NCBI GenBank assembly: GCA_004335835.1
Contig: RWJK01001501.1
Span: forward strand, 47,159 to 111,158
Length of the DNA: 64,000 bases
Source of the DNA: Scenedesmus sp. ARA3
Taxonomy: Eukaryota; Chlorophyta; Chlorophyceae; Sphaeropleales; Scenedesmaceae
Reading direction: 5' to 3'
The notes under the pieces are model-generated. The model had not been told where the DNA came from, did no database searches, and saw only the letters and a program-made list of their open reading frames with translations. This document shows, piece after piece, positions 34,024-46,112 of the stretch; the stretch's first letter is position 1; every line of letters begins with the position of its first letter. The position numbers were made by a program, and so were the translations under genes.

Positions 34024-34749
34024 AGGCAGCGCGCTGCTGTTCCTGGCTGACGGCAACGGGGACTTCACCAAGGCCATGGACCTGGAGCTGGACGGGCGCG
34101 GCTTCGGGCTGGGGGCACGCAGCCAGCGCTACGCGGCCGTCATTGAGGACGGCGTGGTGAGTTTGAAGCGTGCATGCATGCGTTTAAGACACTTTCTGTT
34201 GATGGCAGATGGCGTGATGGTGCAGCCGCAGCTAGCGCTACGCTGCAGTCATTGAGGACGGCGGGATGAGCTCCTTGTATTACTCACAACAGCTTGCTTT
34301 GCACGCGTCAATAACACATTGCCGGTGGTTGAGGCAGCTGAAGTTGCGGTGCCGTGGCATGTGTCTTGTTGCTGGGCTGGTGCCGCGTTCATACAGCAGC
34401 AGGCATTGCAGCAGTGTCTGTTCGTTTACGGCGTTGCGTGCGGCTACAGCAAGCGCTGGCACAGCAGCAGGTGGCTGGCGGCACGAAGCTCGCCACGGTG
34501 AGCTGCTTATAAGAAGCTAATTAGCTTCTGGTGCAGCAGCAGCAGCAGCAGCAGTAGGAGAATCCATGTGTCACCTGTGGGAGGTTACAACCAACACAGA
34601 CGACTGTAGGGAATGCAGTTCTACATTGATATCACCTGCTGCTAACACTGCTGCTGCTGCTGCTGCTGCTGCAGATCACCAAGCTGGAGGTTGAGGGCGG
34701 GGGTGGCCTGACTTGCAGCGCAGCGGACAACATCCTCAAGCTGCTGTGA
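33055..34749 (+). CDS. Type II peroxiredoxin (5 exons)
   Basis: The exons 33055-33156, 33289-33332, 33639-33766, 34026-34156 and 34675-34749 make exactly 480 nt (159 aa), the usual length of cytosolic PrxII. There is no N-terminal extension, so a cytosolic location is likely. The thioredoxin-fold protein carries the peroxidatic Cys48 in PGAFTPTCS and the resolving Cys73 in IACVSVNDPFVMDAW. The 25-residue spacing is that of atypical 2-Cys PrxII enzymes, which reduce H2O2 and alkyl hydroperoxides with glutaredoxin or thioredoxin as donor. RSQRYAAVIEDGVI and LEVEGGG are further family landmarks. Introns 3-5 end in CTG tracts. The exon 4 end is echoed in intron 4. No stress-response element was recognised upstream. 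Confidence 0.95.
34228..34270 (+). repeat. Echo of peroxiredoxin exon 4 (3' part plus donor)
   Basis: GCGCTACGCTGCAGTCATTG with following AGGACGGCGGGATGAG repeats the end of exon 4 (34128-34160, GCGCTACGCGGCCGTCATTG, then donor GTGAGT) about 75 bases downstream. The donor GT is mutated to AT. Confidence 0.85.
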
Positions 34750-36678
34750 ACTAACTGTTCTAAACAGCGACATGTGTTTGTAGAGGCCATGAGTTCATTG
34801 TGCGTCGATTTGCAAGCACTTGCATGCAAAATGTGTGTTGCATGATCCAGGAGCGGTGGACGTGCAGGCCTTGATTGATGCTTTGGTCCTTGGTTTGGAT
34901 GGCGCTGTTGCTATGGCTGCCAGTAGAGGATTGGTAACATCGCGATGACGATTGTGGTGATCACGATCTTGATCCTGAGCAGCAGACTGCATATATAACG
35001 TGCAAGCAGGTCAATCATTGCAAGTATAATGCAGCATAATGAGTACTCACATGGCTAGAAGTGGTCCCCCAAAAGGCCACCATGGCTGCTGAACCTCAGA
35101 TTGCAAGCATGTGCAGCTCCTGCTTCTGCTCCTATGTGTCTTTTGTATTACCTGCATTCATAACAACACCTGGTCAGCGCCGTCCCAAAAGGCCATGATG
35201 CCTTTTGGGGGCATCGGCATTGACGGTCTTCAGTGCTCTTGTAGTCAGTCGTAGTCCCGGTAGTGACACCTTGTCAGTGACTCCACGTTGTCAACCCCAA
35301 CACAGCTGTGTGCGGTTGATGTTTTCCTCGCAAGAAGCAGGAGGGGCAATAGTGTGAATTGTATGTTTTGGGGTGTATGTATGCCTGCTGTACTGCTTCG
35401 TATCGCTGCTGGCATAGTTTGCTGTCCTATAGACCATGTATGGCCATGTGTAAATTTTGTCGTCCTTTATCAGACAACGGGCGCTCAGAAGCAACAGCCG
35501 TGTTGCCGGGCACTGGCACGGGGCCCTTTTGAATTTAACACTGCCACCTTTTGTTCAGCTCGGGCCCAGCAAGAATCATGCAGCCTGGGACGGGTGAAAT
35601 GGCTTGGCAAGCAACGGGCATGAAAGAAGGTAGGCGTACATTCAGCCACTTATGTGTTACAGGACTGTGATCAGAACCCGACGACTGTGGGCTGCAATGT
35701 GCCAGCCAAACGCACGACAGCATATACAGAATACCGGGTAAATACCGTTCAACACAGACCGCCGCAGCAGTACGCAAACGTGCTTCGGCGTACAAAATCA
35801 ACACTGGAGGATGCGCTGATGAAACGCCTCCTATAAAAGTGCAGGCATGCATATGGCATGCTGTGCTAGCGCGGCGCTGTGTCCTTGCATATGCATAGCA
35901 GAGCACACAGCCTTCTCGTGTGGCCGCTTGCTGACGCCAGCCGCCAGCAGCCAACATTACGTCAGTGACGTAACAGTCAGAATAGGATGATGTACTATAT
36001 CGGCGAGGCCACTGCTATGGCGGCAAACTGCACACGCAAACAAAAATCGCCACGCGAATGACTGACGAACTTGCAGTGCCATCCACCACAAATCAACCTG
36101 ATGAACGCCAAAACCTGACCAAGCAAACAACCTGCAACGCTTGTCAAAGCGGATCTGCGTAGCGCACTGCAATAGCAGCCGTTCCAAACCATGCAACTGC
36201 TGCATATGGTACACTATGAGCAGGCATCAGGCTTCAACACACGCGAACCTGCTGCTGCACCTGCAACACCAAGCTCAACGTGTGTGTTATGCAACTGCGT
36301 GCAGCATGCAGAACTGCCATGCACTACTCCCTGGCACTAACCCAGCAGTATCCCAAATCAGTGCCCTGCCCAGCTCCCTAGCCCCAGGTGGGCTTGCCGC
36401 TGCCACTGTAGCGCAAATGATAAATAGTATGCAGAATTTGAGGGGTGTGGTAGCCACCAGCCCCTGAACAAAACTGAGCTGGCATGCAGCATGTTTTGCA
36501 TCACCATCAGCAGCAGCAGCAGCCCCGACGTACAATGGCCTGCTGCACACAAGCAGCACAACACACCTGGGAAGGACTAGCACAGAACACCCTACGGTGC
36601 CACAACCACAGAACTGCACGCGTGCCACAACATGCACCAGCTATGCCCTGCTCTAAACCCAGTCAAACCTTGGTCAAA
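34750..36678. other. Intergenic region between peroxiredoxin and CLC (3'-3')
   Basis: This is about 1.9 kb between convergent 3' ends. No gene is recognised. It contains the hairpin at 35184-35209 and a second CCAAAAGGCC motif near 35068. Confidence 0.5.
35184..35209. other. Perfect 10-bp stem hairpin
   Basis: CCCAAAAGGC and GCCTTTTGGG are separated by CATGAT, giving a perfect 10-bp stem. A related CCCCAAAAGGCCACCATGG occurs about 120 bases upstream. The function is unknown; it might form part of a small mobile-element end. Confidence 0.5.
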
Positions 36679-39600
36679 CTAACGAGCCGGCCGGTCAAAG
36701 TTTGCGTCCGGCTCCGCCAGCAGCTCCTGTTTGACCAGCTCCGCCTCAATGTCATCTAGATACACAATGCCCAGCGGTGTAAACGAGTCATCCACAACAA
36801 CAGCAGCTTGCGAGGCGCGCGCAATCAGCGCATCTTTCGCCTGCTCCAGCGGCAGAGTGTGCCGCACATACAGCCGCGCAGGAGTTGCTATAACCGCCTC
36901 GACTGTCTTCTGCTGCTGCTGCTGCTGCTTTACTGCCATCGCTACGACGCCTGCACCTAAGCCAGGCGAGCCTGCTCTGCTGCTGAGTGCTGTGCCTGCT
37001 GACTCGCCTGCTGCTGGGGAAGATCCTGCAGCAGCTGCTGCTGCCATAGCAGGGCTGGGGCTGTCTGAGCCTGCTCCCCAGAACAGCAGCTTCTCTTTCA
37101 GGTAGATGCCGCTCAGCGCTGCCTCCAGCTTTTCACTGAAGATGCCTTCTGCATACTCGCTGACGAGTGAGGCCACTCCAATGGATGCAAGCAGCGGCAC
37201 AAAAAGGCCTGTGTCCCTGCAGAAAGACAGATGTAGAGCAGCAGCGGCAGCAGCAGCAGGCATAACACGGGTCAGGGAGCAGGCAGCAACTGCAGCCAAC
37301 GAAAGCCAACGCTGGTCGCAAGCACTGCTGAGCATCATGCACCAACCACGCGCGTGTGCCTGCTTGCTGCTGCATGCACCATACCGACCTTGCGTTGGCT
37401 CAATGCTTGGCCTTTCATTTCTTTGTTGGTGTGGAGCATGCATTGTGATGAAATGCAAGCCTGCTTGGCGGCCGCTGAGCTGCCGCCACTCGGTGATCTC
37501 TAGAGCCCAGGGTTTTGCACCTGAGCCCACATCCTCAACCTTGAACCCACCTGGTAATCTCCACCATGAGGCCAAACGCTGTCAGCGGCGCGCGGCAAGC
37601 AGCGCCCAGCACGGCAGCAGCACCCACCACCACCAGCGTGGTGGGGTCAGCCACACCCCACCTGCAGCCAGCACAGCAGCACCGCAGTCACTGTCATGCG
37701 CTCATACTAGCAAAGCTTTGTAGCAGGTGCATGACTTAGGAATGGTGGGACACAACGGAACCGAGTGCCAGGTGCTGACATGCCGTGTGTCTGCATTGTG
37801 GCATGCTGCTGCCATAGCTGCCATCCCACCCCACCACGACCCCACGAGCAACACCCTTCGTGCAAGCGGCACCCACACAGCTCAACCAGACACATCAACA
37901 GCAACTCCATCTGCTATCAGCCTCCAGTCATCACACACCTGTTTGCAACAAAGTGGCCCATGACGTCTCCCACCAGTGCGCCAATGAACAGCGAGGGGGC
38001 AAACAGCCCACCAACCAGCCCGCCACCCACGCACACGCTGGTGGCAGCGATCTTGGCCAGCAGCAGCGAGGACAGGTCCACCGCAGACAGCCGTGTGGAG
38101 TCCCGGAAGATCTCCTCCAGGTTGATGTAGCCGTACTGCACCTGCGCTTGCAGGAAAGTATGCAGGAATCGTTGCAGGCTCGCTTTCCAGGGCTATTCCA
38201 GATGGTTTACATGCCGGCAGCCCTGCCTCTCAGTTGCGTGTGGATTTGCGTGCTAAAATGCGCATTTCAAGCAAGCATGCAAGGAGCGCTGCATTTCCTG
38301 CAAGCATGCACCCGGCTCCCGCCAGAGCTGCAACCGCCACCACGCAACGTGCCTCATGTGTTTCACTCCACGCATCTGATGCAGATGAACCAGCAAAAAC
38401 CTGAACGTTGCCTAGCAGCGCACCTGCGGGAACTTGAACGCGATGAGGCCACACACCGCGCCCCCAAGCGGCGCGCTGACCCAGCGCGGCAGCGGGCGCA
38501 GCACCACCTCGCTCACGCGCACGCCCTCGTACAGCAGCACGGCAGCACCAGCGCAGCCCACGCCCAGCACGGAAAACTGCGGCGCAGCAGCAAGTGTGGG
38601 GATGTGTATCACACAAGTGCATGTGGCACGCAACAGCAGCAAACAGCTTCTACAGCAGCACGGCCGCGCCCGCGCAGCCCACGCCCAGCACGGAGAACTG
38701 CAGTGCAACAACATGGAACAGGTGCGGCACAGCTGCATGTCAGCATACACAATAGCAGCAGCCGCTTTGTACAGCAGCACGGCACGCCCAGCACGGAGAA
38801 CTGCAGTGCAGCAAAGCAGAAGATGTGCATACGACATAGCTATATCTCAGCACAGATACCCGCTGCTTGCTATTGCTTTGCTTCAGCTGCGCACCAGACT
38901 TGCAGCCCTGCTGCCCGATGCATGCCTTATAACCAGCTGCCCCCTCCAGGTGGACTCCAGGGCCTATGCCCACAACAAACGGCAACGCAAACAGCGCTGA
39001 AGCAGTGCAACACAAGCAATCACACATTCAAACTCTCTCACCTGCAGCACGTCTGTCAGCAGGTTGGGGTTCACACTGAAGTAGGGAATGCGGCCCACCA
39101 GGTGCGTGGCAGCACCAGTGATGCCCAGCGCCTGGCCCTGGCTGCGCAGGAAGCCGATCACACCTGCAGCCACGCTGGTGCTTGCAAACACGGTGCTGGT
39201 GGACAGCCTGTCGAGGCCCAGCCTGCTGCTCTTGAGCACAAATTCGATGGCGAAGAGAGCGCCGGTGGCTGGCGCGTCAAAGGCAGCAGACACGCCTGCA
39301 AGTGGAGGGCGGCAAAAAACAGCGAGCCAAGGTGAGCAAGAGTGAAGTTGGGCAGCAGATGCGCTTTGAACACTGTTTGAGCCAGAAGAGAGGGAATAAG
39401 GGACCGAGTTTAAACAAGGTAGAAGGAGCTGCAATCCTGCATGGCTGATAATAGCCCCAGGAGCTCCAGCAACCACGTGCATCGCAAACTGCCTGCTGCA
39501 GCACATACATTGAATCTGCTGCAACCTACATCTGCGCAACAGCAGCCACTGCCCTTGCTGAATCGTGCCTGGTCAACCAACCAGCTGTCGCTGCATTCCT

Positions 39601-41486
39601 ACAAGCCGCACTGCCGCCGCCTCACCTGCCGCTGCTCCTGCAGCCACCAGCATGCGCTGCCGCCGCTTGCTGAGGTGCTTTGGCGCAAACACTGCTGCTG
39701 TGTTGGCCCCAAGCTCCACACTGGGCGCCTCGGGGCCCAAGCTGGCGCCACTGCCAAGCGTTATAACACTGGCCAGCGCGCGACGAAACACCTGCAGGCA
39801 TAAACACATATGGCAGAGCAGCGCGGCGCAGAGACAAAGGCAAATTCGGCAACTGCTTAACAACAAAACATCTCAGCAGCAGGAGCAGTGCGCGGCAAAG
39901 CAGTATCAAAGCTGCTGGCTGTGCGGCTGCTGTTGCTGCAAAAAAGGATGGCCATGTGCGCACCTGCCAGTATGAGGTTGGCAGTGCCGCGTTCTTTGTG
40001 TCGTCAACCACTCCCTCGATGGCCCGTGTAAGGAACTTGAGAGCCGGGCTGAAGCCCCAGCCCTGGAGATAAGCCACTATGAAGCCAGCGCCAATGGGCA
40101 TCACACACCTGCAGGCGCAGCAAAGGGAGAGAGAGAGAGTGTGGGAACAGGCACAGCACCTGGCAGAAACTTCATGCTTCACACACCTGCAAAAGCGAGA
40201 AAGCAATGTAGCCATCAAAGATCGCGTGACCATGCTGCGTAGGTGCACTGCGATGGCGACCATTACCAGCATATGCATGCACACTTCAGGGGTGTGCCAG
40301 CACACAGACCAACTGCTGCGCCACACAGGTATCAGCAGCTGCATGTTCTTGCGCACCTGAAGGGAATGGCCGTGTCTCCGATCACCAGGCCAGTGGCTCG
40401 GCCACCACCCACGTGCAGCTGCACAGCAGCACAGCAGCGCAGTGCGGCGAACGTCAGGCCATTGCAGGTCAGCTTCATACAAACGCCTGCCAAGACCCCA
40501 ACGGCAAAGCTAGCAACAGGCTGGCAGCAGCTGTGTTGCAGGACCCCTGCCACTACCCTGTTGGCCGAGTGTTGCGCAAGCATACACCGCAGTACATGTA
40601 TTTGTGCAGCTTCCCTGCTGACCATTGGGCCGCAGCTGTCACCCGCACTGCTGGACGCGGCGCTGCGGCCATCTGCACGGCGTGTGTCGTCTCGCCATAG
40701 CTCTGCTGTTTCAGCCTCTGCTGCCGCCACAAGCTGCAGCTTTGTGCTCTGCTGCTGTTACGAACTGCATCTTCCCTGCTAGCTTACTTGGCTTCCCAGC
40801 GCAGCTGCCCCTCAAGCAGTTTCCTGTCTCTGCTGCAGTTCTCTGCTGCTCTTACTGGTAACAACTGCGTCTTCCCTTGCAGCTGCTTGTCAGCGCACAC
40901 GCTGCGCCTCAAGCCCCTGCACAGACTGCCCACCTGCGCGAAGATGTCTGGCAGGTCGTGCACGTACTGGATGGACACGTCAAAGATGAACACGCTCGTG
41001 GCCACCAGCCCACCCATGCCCACAGCATACGCCAGCGTCAACAGGTCGTCCCTGCAGGGACAGCAGTACATTGGTACGCAGCAGCAGCAGCAATTGCAGG
41101 TGGTGTCGGCCCAAGCGAGCATCCAGCACGCTTGCAAGGATACTCCCTTCTGAACCGCTGACGTCATGTCCACATCACCCCTCCCACCACTGCTGCAAGC
41201 TGCCGCACACTTCTGCCAGCTGCCAGCACACTCGATCAGCCATGCCAAATTTCACGCCACCACTCCCACCTGTTCTTCCACCAGCTGGTGAAGGGATCTT
41301 CGTCCTCAGCCCATGTTCCTAGCGTGAAGTTCACACGCCGCACATCGGGAGCTGGGCCCGACCTGCCTGAATAGTTCAAGTCAGTGAGGCCCTCAGGTGT
41401 ATCCAGCTCATCTACTGCACACAAGTCATCTGCAGAATCTGAAGGGCTGAGTGCTGCATCCTCGCACGCAAGCACTGCAGCACCTG

Positions 41487-41579
<93 letters not shown>

Positions 41580-42090
41580 GGTCTGCTGTGCCGCTCTCCG
41601 TTGCTTCCGACTCTGCTATCAGCGTGCTGATGGTTGCTGCGTCGCTGGAATCGTAACTGCCGCTGCTGCTGACAAAGCTAGCTGTGGCCGCACTGCTGCT
41701 GCCGTTGTCACCGTTGGCACTGCTGCTGCTGCTGCTGCTGCTGCCGTTGGTACTTGGAGGAGGCTGCTCTACTGCTCCAGTAGCGCCGTTACTCTGCGTG
41801 TCAAGTGCTGAACAGAGAACTGTTTGGCGCTGCCGTTGCCGCAGCCTGGAGCTGCTGCTGCAACACCGCTGCTGTGTTGCTGCTGCTCCTGTGGTTGCTG
41901 AAGCACCTGCTGCTGCTACTGCTGCTACTGCTGTATGGCTGCATCCTGCTGCAACCCTGGTTGGCCGCTGCAGCTGGCACACAGACGGTATCCGTGTGCG
42001 TGGTGCAGCTAGCTGCGTAAGAGTACCAGCACTGTTGCTGCTCAAAGCCTGTGGTTTTACAGCCCTGCAGCTGCTGTGGGCCAGCTGCAT
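36679..42090 (-). CDS. Plastid-type CLC chloride channel/transporter with C-terminal CBS domain (10 exons)
   Basis: The exons in coding order are 41270-42090, 40934-41051, 40357-40418, 39964-40108, 39626-39791, 39042-39295, 38424-38576, 37939-38141, 37551-37661 and 36679-37216 (2571 nt, 856 aa, phases close). The start is the first ATG after an in-frame stop. The first 100 or so residues are Arg/Ser/Ala-rich, like a chloroplast transit peptide, then comes a poly-Ser run of about 30. The CLC core has GSGASLGPEAPSVELG (gating Glu403), AFDAPATGALFAIE, GGLVGGLFAPSLFIGALVG and AACRAPLTAFGLMVEIT. The C terminus carries a CBS-type segment (ARLYVRHTLPLEQAKDALIA, QAAVVVDDSFTPLGIVYLDD). The LGPE-PS form of the filter resembles plant CLC-e/CLC-f proteins of thylakoid and Golgi. 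The role would be anion transport across a plastid membrane. Divergent from the lumen protein gene. Exon 7 is echoed upstream. Confidence 0.9.
38650..38805 (-). repeat. Two echoes of CLC exon 7 (acceptor plus 5' part)
   Basis: On the minus strand, blocks at about 38650-38701 and 38768-38805 repeat the acceptor and first codons of exon 7 (FSVLGVGCAGAAVLLY; real exon at 38424-38576). The copies read FSVLGVGCAGAAVL and FSVLGVPCC. Both lie upstream of the real exon in transcription order. Confidence 0.88.
41488..41578 (-). repeat. Coding (AGC)n poly-serine tract in CLC exon 1
   Basis: About thirty triplets encode an uninterrupted poly-Ser run between the transit peptide and the channel domain. 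A pure repeat of this length should be length-polymorphic. It is tolerated because it lies in a non-membrane N-terminal linker. Confidence 0.9.
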
Positions 42091-42834
42091 TCCAGTGTGC
42101 AAGGCTAGCGCACAGAGCAGCGCTGCCCTCGCGCCTGCTGCTGTTGATGCTGCCTGACAGGCCTATGCCAGCAGCTGCCTAGCTGCAGTCCCTGTGGCAC
42201 CCTGCGATGATATGCAGTATGTTCACAACCGAAAGCCAAGCATGCAAGCAGGAAAGAAGCGAATGTGATGCAGCATCTCATCCGAGAGCAGGAAACTGAC
42301 TTGCTGTGATGCCTATGCTAGATCTCAGCGCATGCTTGCTTAGTAGGATTGTAAGTCGACACAATGGTGCATGAACTCACCGGTATTGCAAGCAATCCTA
42401 ATCCTGCAGGGTGCAGGTTGGTGCCTTTGCCACGGACCTCCTGATTATGCAACGAAAACTTGCCAAGTAGCTTATATAAAGAAGCTAATCATATGATCTG
42501 TTGCGTACTATGCGTTTGCCTGGCACCGGCAGTAGCAGCGGGTGAGTGAAGTGTGGCAAATGCAGCCCTAAGGTCCTTGTAAGGCTGCACTAACCACCTG
42601 CAGGTACACAGGAAACAAACAACATCGGTACTGGCAATTGTTTTGCGGTTCCAGCGGCGCGAACACTACTCGATGTCTGAACCACAGCTTTGGCCCTCTG
42701 TTACAGCTAAACAGTGTAGTTCATGGCAATGCCATGCTGCTGAATGCCACAACTTTAATAACAAAAAAAGTTTGACAACCACACCTTAGCTCTCAGTCTG
42801 AACTCTTACAAAGCTCAGAGACCAGCTCTTGCAA
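42091..42834. promoter_or_regulatory. Divergent promoter region of CLC (-) and lumen coiled-coil gene (+)
   Basis: The 744 bases separate two start codons of predicted plastid proteins. A TATATAAA sequence lies at 42473-42480, about 355 bases before the plus-strand ATG. A shared regulatory region is plausible but unproven. Confidence 0.45.
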
Positions 42835-44657
42835 ATGGCTCTTCACATGCAGCGCTCTGCGATCGCCCCTGCCAGGACGCAGCGTCCTCGGTCAGTTGCT
42901 GTGAGGTATGTAGCAGTATTAAGCACGAATTGTCATGCAGCTGGGTGCAATGAGCCGACCAGACGGTGTCAAGAGCATGTTGGCTGCTGTGCTCACTTGC
43001 ATGAATTTCATGCAGGGCTCAGGCTGTCGAGCAGAATGGGCCATGGAAGAAGGTATGTGTTGTTCGTTTAACGCAAACTATGGTGCAATTGCCGCCCTGG
43101 CAGCTGATTTGCTGCTTGTAGTGCCCATGTGGCTCCTGCCGCCAGCACACCACGCACAGCACACCACACATTGTGCGCATCTGCCAACCTGAGCAAAGCC
43201 GGCATTGGGGCTCCTTAGTTTTTGGCCATTCAACTTAAATTAAGTTGTCAAATGCTCAGGGCACATTGCTGCTGCTGGTACTGTCGCTCACAGCTCTCCT
43301 GCTGGGCCAGGCTGGCTGCTGCTAGCACACTGCACATCCCTGCAGCGTCTGTGCTCTTACTCACTCTGCGCAACAAGCACGACTATATAACAAACATCCT
43401 CAATATCACCCTGCTGCCACTGCTATTAACCCTTTTCTTCTGCCACCTGTGTCACGTCACTGTGTACCCCTGCAGGCTGCCTCAGTGCTGCTGGCTAGTG
43501 GCCTGGCCCTGAGCGTTGCCGTGCAGGGCGCGGCAGCAGCACCCATCAGGCTGGAGGCCAAGCGCGTTGAGCAGGAGGAGATGCTGCAGCAGCAGCTGAG
43601 CAAGATCGAGTACCTCATCCAGCAGCAGGACAACGCGCGCAAGGCGGAGCTGCAGGGCAGGTGCGCGTGAGGGATTGGAGGGGATTGGACAACCGCACGC
43701 AGAACACAGCAACCTTTTAACAGTGTGTGTGCTCGTGTGCCAGTATAGTTGTGGCACATTGCGGCAGCTGCGTCACTTACACAGGTACACTGTCCGATGC
43801 TGTGGGTACACCATGTGCTATCTCTGTCCTTATGGAACAGTGTGCCAGCAGAGAATGACTTCCAAGTGCCCGGCATCTCCCGGCTGTGGACAATGGTCCC
43901 GTCAGTGTTTTGGCAGCAAGGGTGCACCAAGCTTGACGCCTGCTGTCTCACTCTTGCTTGCCGCCGCTGCTGCTGCTGCTTCTGCAGCCGCCAGGCCCTT
44001 GAGAGCCAGGTGAACCAGGCTGAGGTGGCCATCCAGCGCAAGCTGGTGGAGGAGGCAGCCAACCAGAAGGCGGCAGCAGCCAAGGGGGTGAGCTGCTGTT
44101 GTCCTCGTTGCACAAACCAGCAGGCAGCACACTTCCTGGCAAATGCTTCATTACAGCTGCATCACTTCTGGTCACACTGCATGTGATTCTGTGATTGTCA
44201 CTCGAAGGCCTGAACAGGGCAGCTCACACACAGCACACACTTGCTTTGCAGTCCTCCTGGCAGGAGTTGGGCTGCAGCCACGCTCCGGTTGGACCGCTCG
44301 TACTGTGTACCCCGCCTGCTCGCCTCGCCACCATGGTCCTTGATGCCGTTGCTGCCTCATGCTGTGGTTCCTAGATGCCGCTATCTCATGCTGCTCCCGT
44401 GCGTTGCTGTTATGCTCCGTTGTCATCGGCCGCAGGAGGCTGAGCGTGCCGCGCGCATTGCTGCTGAGGCGCAGCAGATCAAGGCTCAGGAGGTGGCCCT
44501 CAAGGCAGCAGCAGCCAAGGCTGAGGGCCAGCTGCAGCGCGCTGAGCTTGTTGAGAAGGCCAAGGAGGCAGGCGAGCAGCAGCAGGTGGCCAAGGCCGCG
44601 GGCTCCTTCATGGACCTGCTGGGCCTGACTGAGGCTGACCTGGGCCTCAGCAAGTGA
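42835..44657 (+). CDS. Predicted thylakoid-lumen coiled-coil protein (5 exons)
   Basis: The exons 42835-42905, 43016-43052, 43476-43660, 43988-44087 and 44436-44657 close to 615 nt (204 aa). Residues 1-36 form an Arg/Ala-rich chloroplast transit peptide with an Arg-Ala-Gln-Ala site. They are followed by a Lys-Lys and a hydrophobic stretch (AASVLLASGLALSVAVQGAA), a bipartite lumen-targeting layout with KK in place of twin Arg. The mature part is almost entirely a Gln/Glu/Lys/Ala-rich coiled coil (for example RVEQEEMLQQQLSKIEYLIQ) and ends in the conserved-looking GSFMDLLGLTEADLGLSK. I do not recognise the family. Exon 2 is a 37-base mini-exon needed to keep frame. The C-terminal exon has at least two, probably four, downstream copies. 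Confidence 0.85.
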
Positions 44658-44819
44658 GGCGGCATTTCTGCTGCTCCGCCGTCTGTTCCACAGCTCTTTC
44701 GCTACAGCACTTTTGCAGCGTTTGAAGGGTGACTGCTGCTCGCTGATGGTTGGTTGTGAGAGTCACAGCTTGAAAAGTTGCCCAGATGGCTGGTTGTCTG
44801 CCAACAACAGCGCTTGCTT

Positions 44820-44900
44820 TGAGCAGCAGCAGGTGGCAGGGTCCTTTAAAGAGCTGCTGGGCCTCATTGAGGCTGACCTGGGCCTCAGCAAGTGAAGTGG
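44820..44900 (+). repeat. Echo of the lumen-protein C-terminal exon, still open to a stop
   Basis: EQQQVAGSFKELLGLIEADL then GLSK and stop repeats the real ending (EQQQVAKAAGSFMDLLGLTE...) about 250 bases downstream, with a short in-frame deletion. The reading frame is intact through the stop at 44893-44895. Confidence 0.9.
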
Positions 44901-45002
44901 CGTGCTCGAGTTCTGAGTTTCTTTCCTTGTTCTTGACTCATGCCTGCTGTCTGGCACGCATGACTGCGTGTGAGAGGACAGGCTTGGGAAGGGGCAGGTG
45001 GC

Positions 45003-45155
45003 AAATGGGCCTCAGCAATTGGGGCGGCTGGCATCGTCTTCTGGCTTTCGTTTTTCTCCTTATCTTCTACAGCTTCAGAGGGTTGTGGTTTTTGATATTG
45101 AGTAATAGCTGGCTGACTGAGGCTGACCTGGAAGTCAGCAAGTGAGGCGGCTTTG
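45003..45155 (+). repeat. Two more decayed echoes of the same C-terminal exon
   Basis: GGGCCTCAGCAATTGGGGCG at about 45007 and LTEADLEVSK plus stop at 45110-45145 (followed by GGCGGCTTT as after the real stop) repeat the last codons and 3' sequence. A fourth, very weak copy may lie at 45272-45320 (CAGGAGCAAGAGCTGGC). Confidence 0.75.
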
Positions 45156-46112
45156 AGAGAAGAAGTTCCATTCGGGTCCTGGCACCATCGTAGATGGTAC
45201 GAGCTTTGAGTTTCATTCTTGCAGAGTTGTGAGTGAGTGTTATTGCTCGTAATGAAAGCTTGCCGTCTGTTGTGCACGACCAGGAGCAAGAGCTGGCTTG
45301 CATTGAGTATGACCTGCGTGCGATAAGCATGAAGGGAGGGCTGAGCAGCTGATTCACTTCAATAAGGGTTACTTGTGGGGGTTGCTGGCAGCAGTGCCAA
45401 ATGCACTTGGCTTATGAGACAGCAACTCACGCACGGCCACGATTATGGTTGTCGATTCTTGTCAAGCATTGTACACTGACAGCAGGTGTTGTGTTTACTC
45501 TGTGCAAGTTGCTGCCCCGTGGCGGCAACTGGCAACGTATGCAGCGCTCAGCCATGCGTGCTAGCCAACAGACATGGCATGCAGCACTGCTGCATGCTTG
45601 GTGACTGTCGAGTCTTATATGTTCAATGTGGTTTGTTTATGAGACACCCCTGCTCATTGTTTGGAGCTGCTTGTGTTCCTGCTAGCAACTGGTGGCAGCC
45701 TGCACTGACTGTGTTTCTTGTTGTGCGCCGGGATGCCAGTAACCGTGTTGACATCATGCTCACCGCTGTATTCAGCTGTCACCAACCGCATGGCACGCAT
45801 CTGATACGTCAGGCATCAGCGCAACATCTAAATCGCCTTGCCCAGCCAAAGCAGCCCAGCGCATGCATGTTTCGAATCAGGCGGTGCACAACCCGCAACC
45901 TTGGACTCGCACAAATGCACATCACGTGATCTGGATACAACGGTTGAAGAGAAAGCTCAGATCGCCATGCGCTGAGCACACAATGCCTTAGGATAGGCAA
46001 GCTGGAGCAACCTTTTTCTTCTTCTGGCTTAGCCCGCGCCGTGTTGTGACAAGGCCCAAAACGCAGGGCTTTCCGACACACCCTAGCGGAAGCTGCCGAG
46101 TCGACTCTCAGG
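45156..46112. other. Intergenic region
   Basis: I recognise no gene here. Open frames of up to about 150 codons lack splice partners and motifs. Confidence 0.45.
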
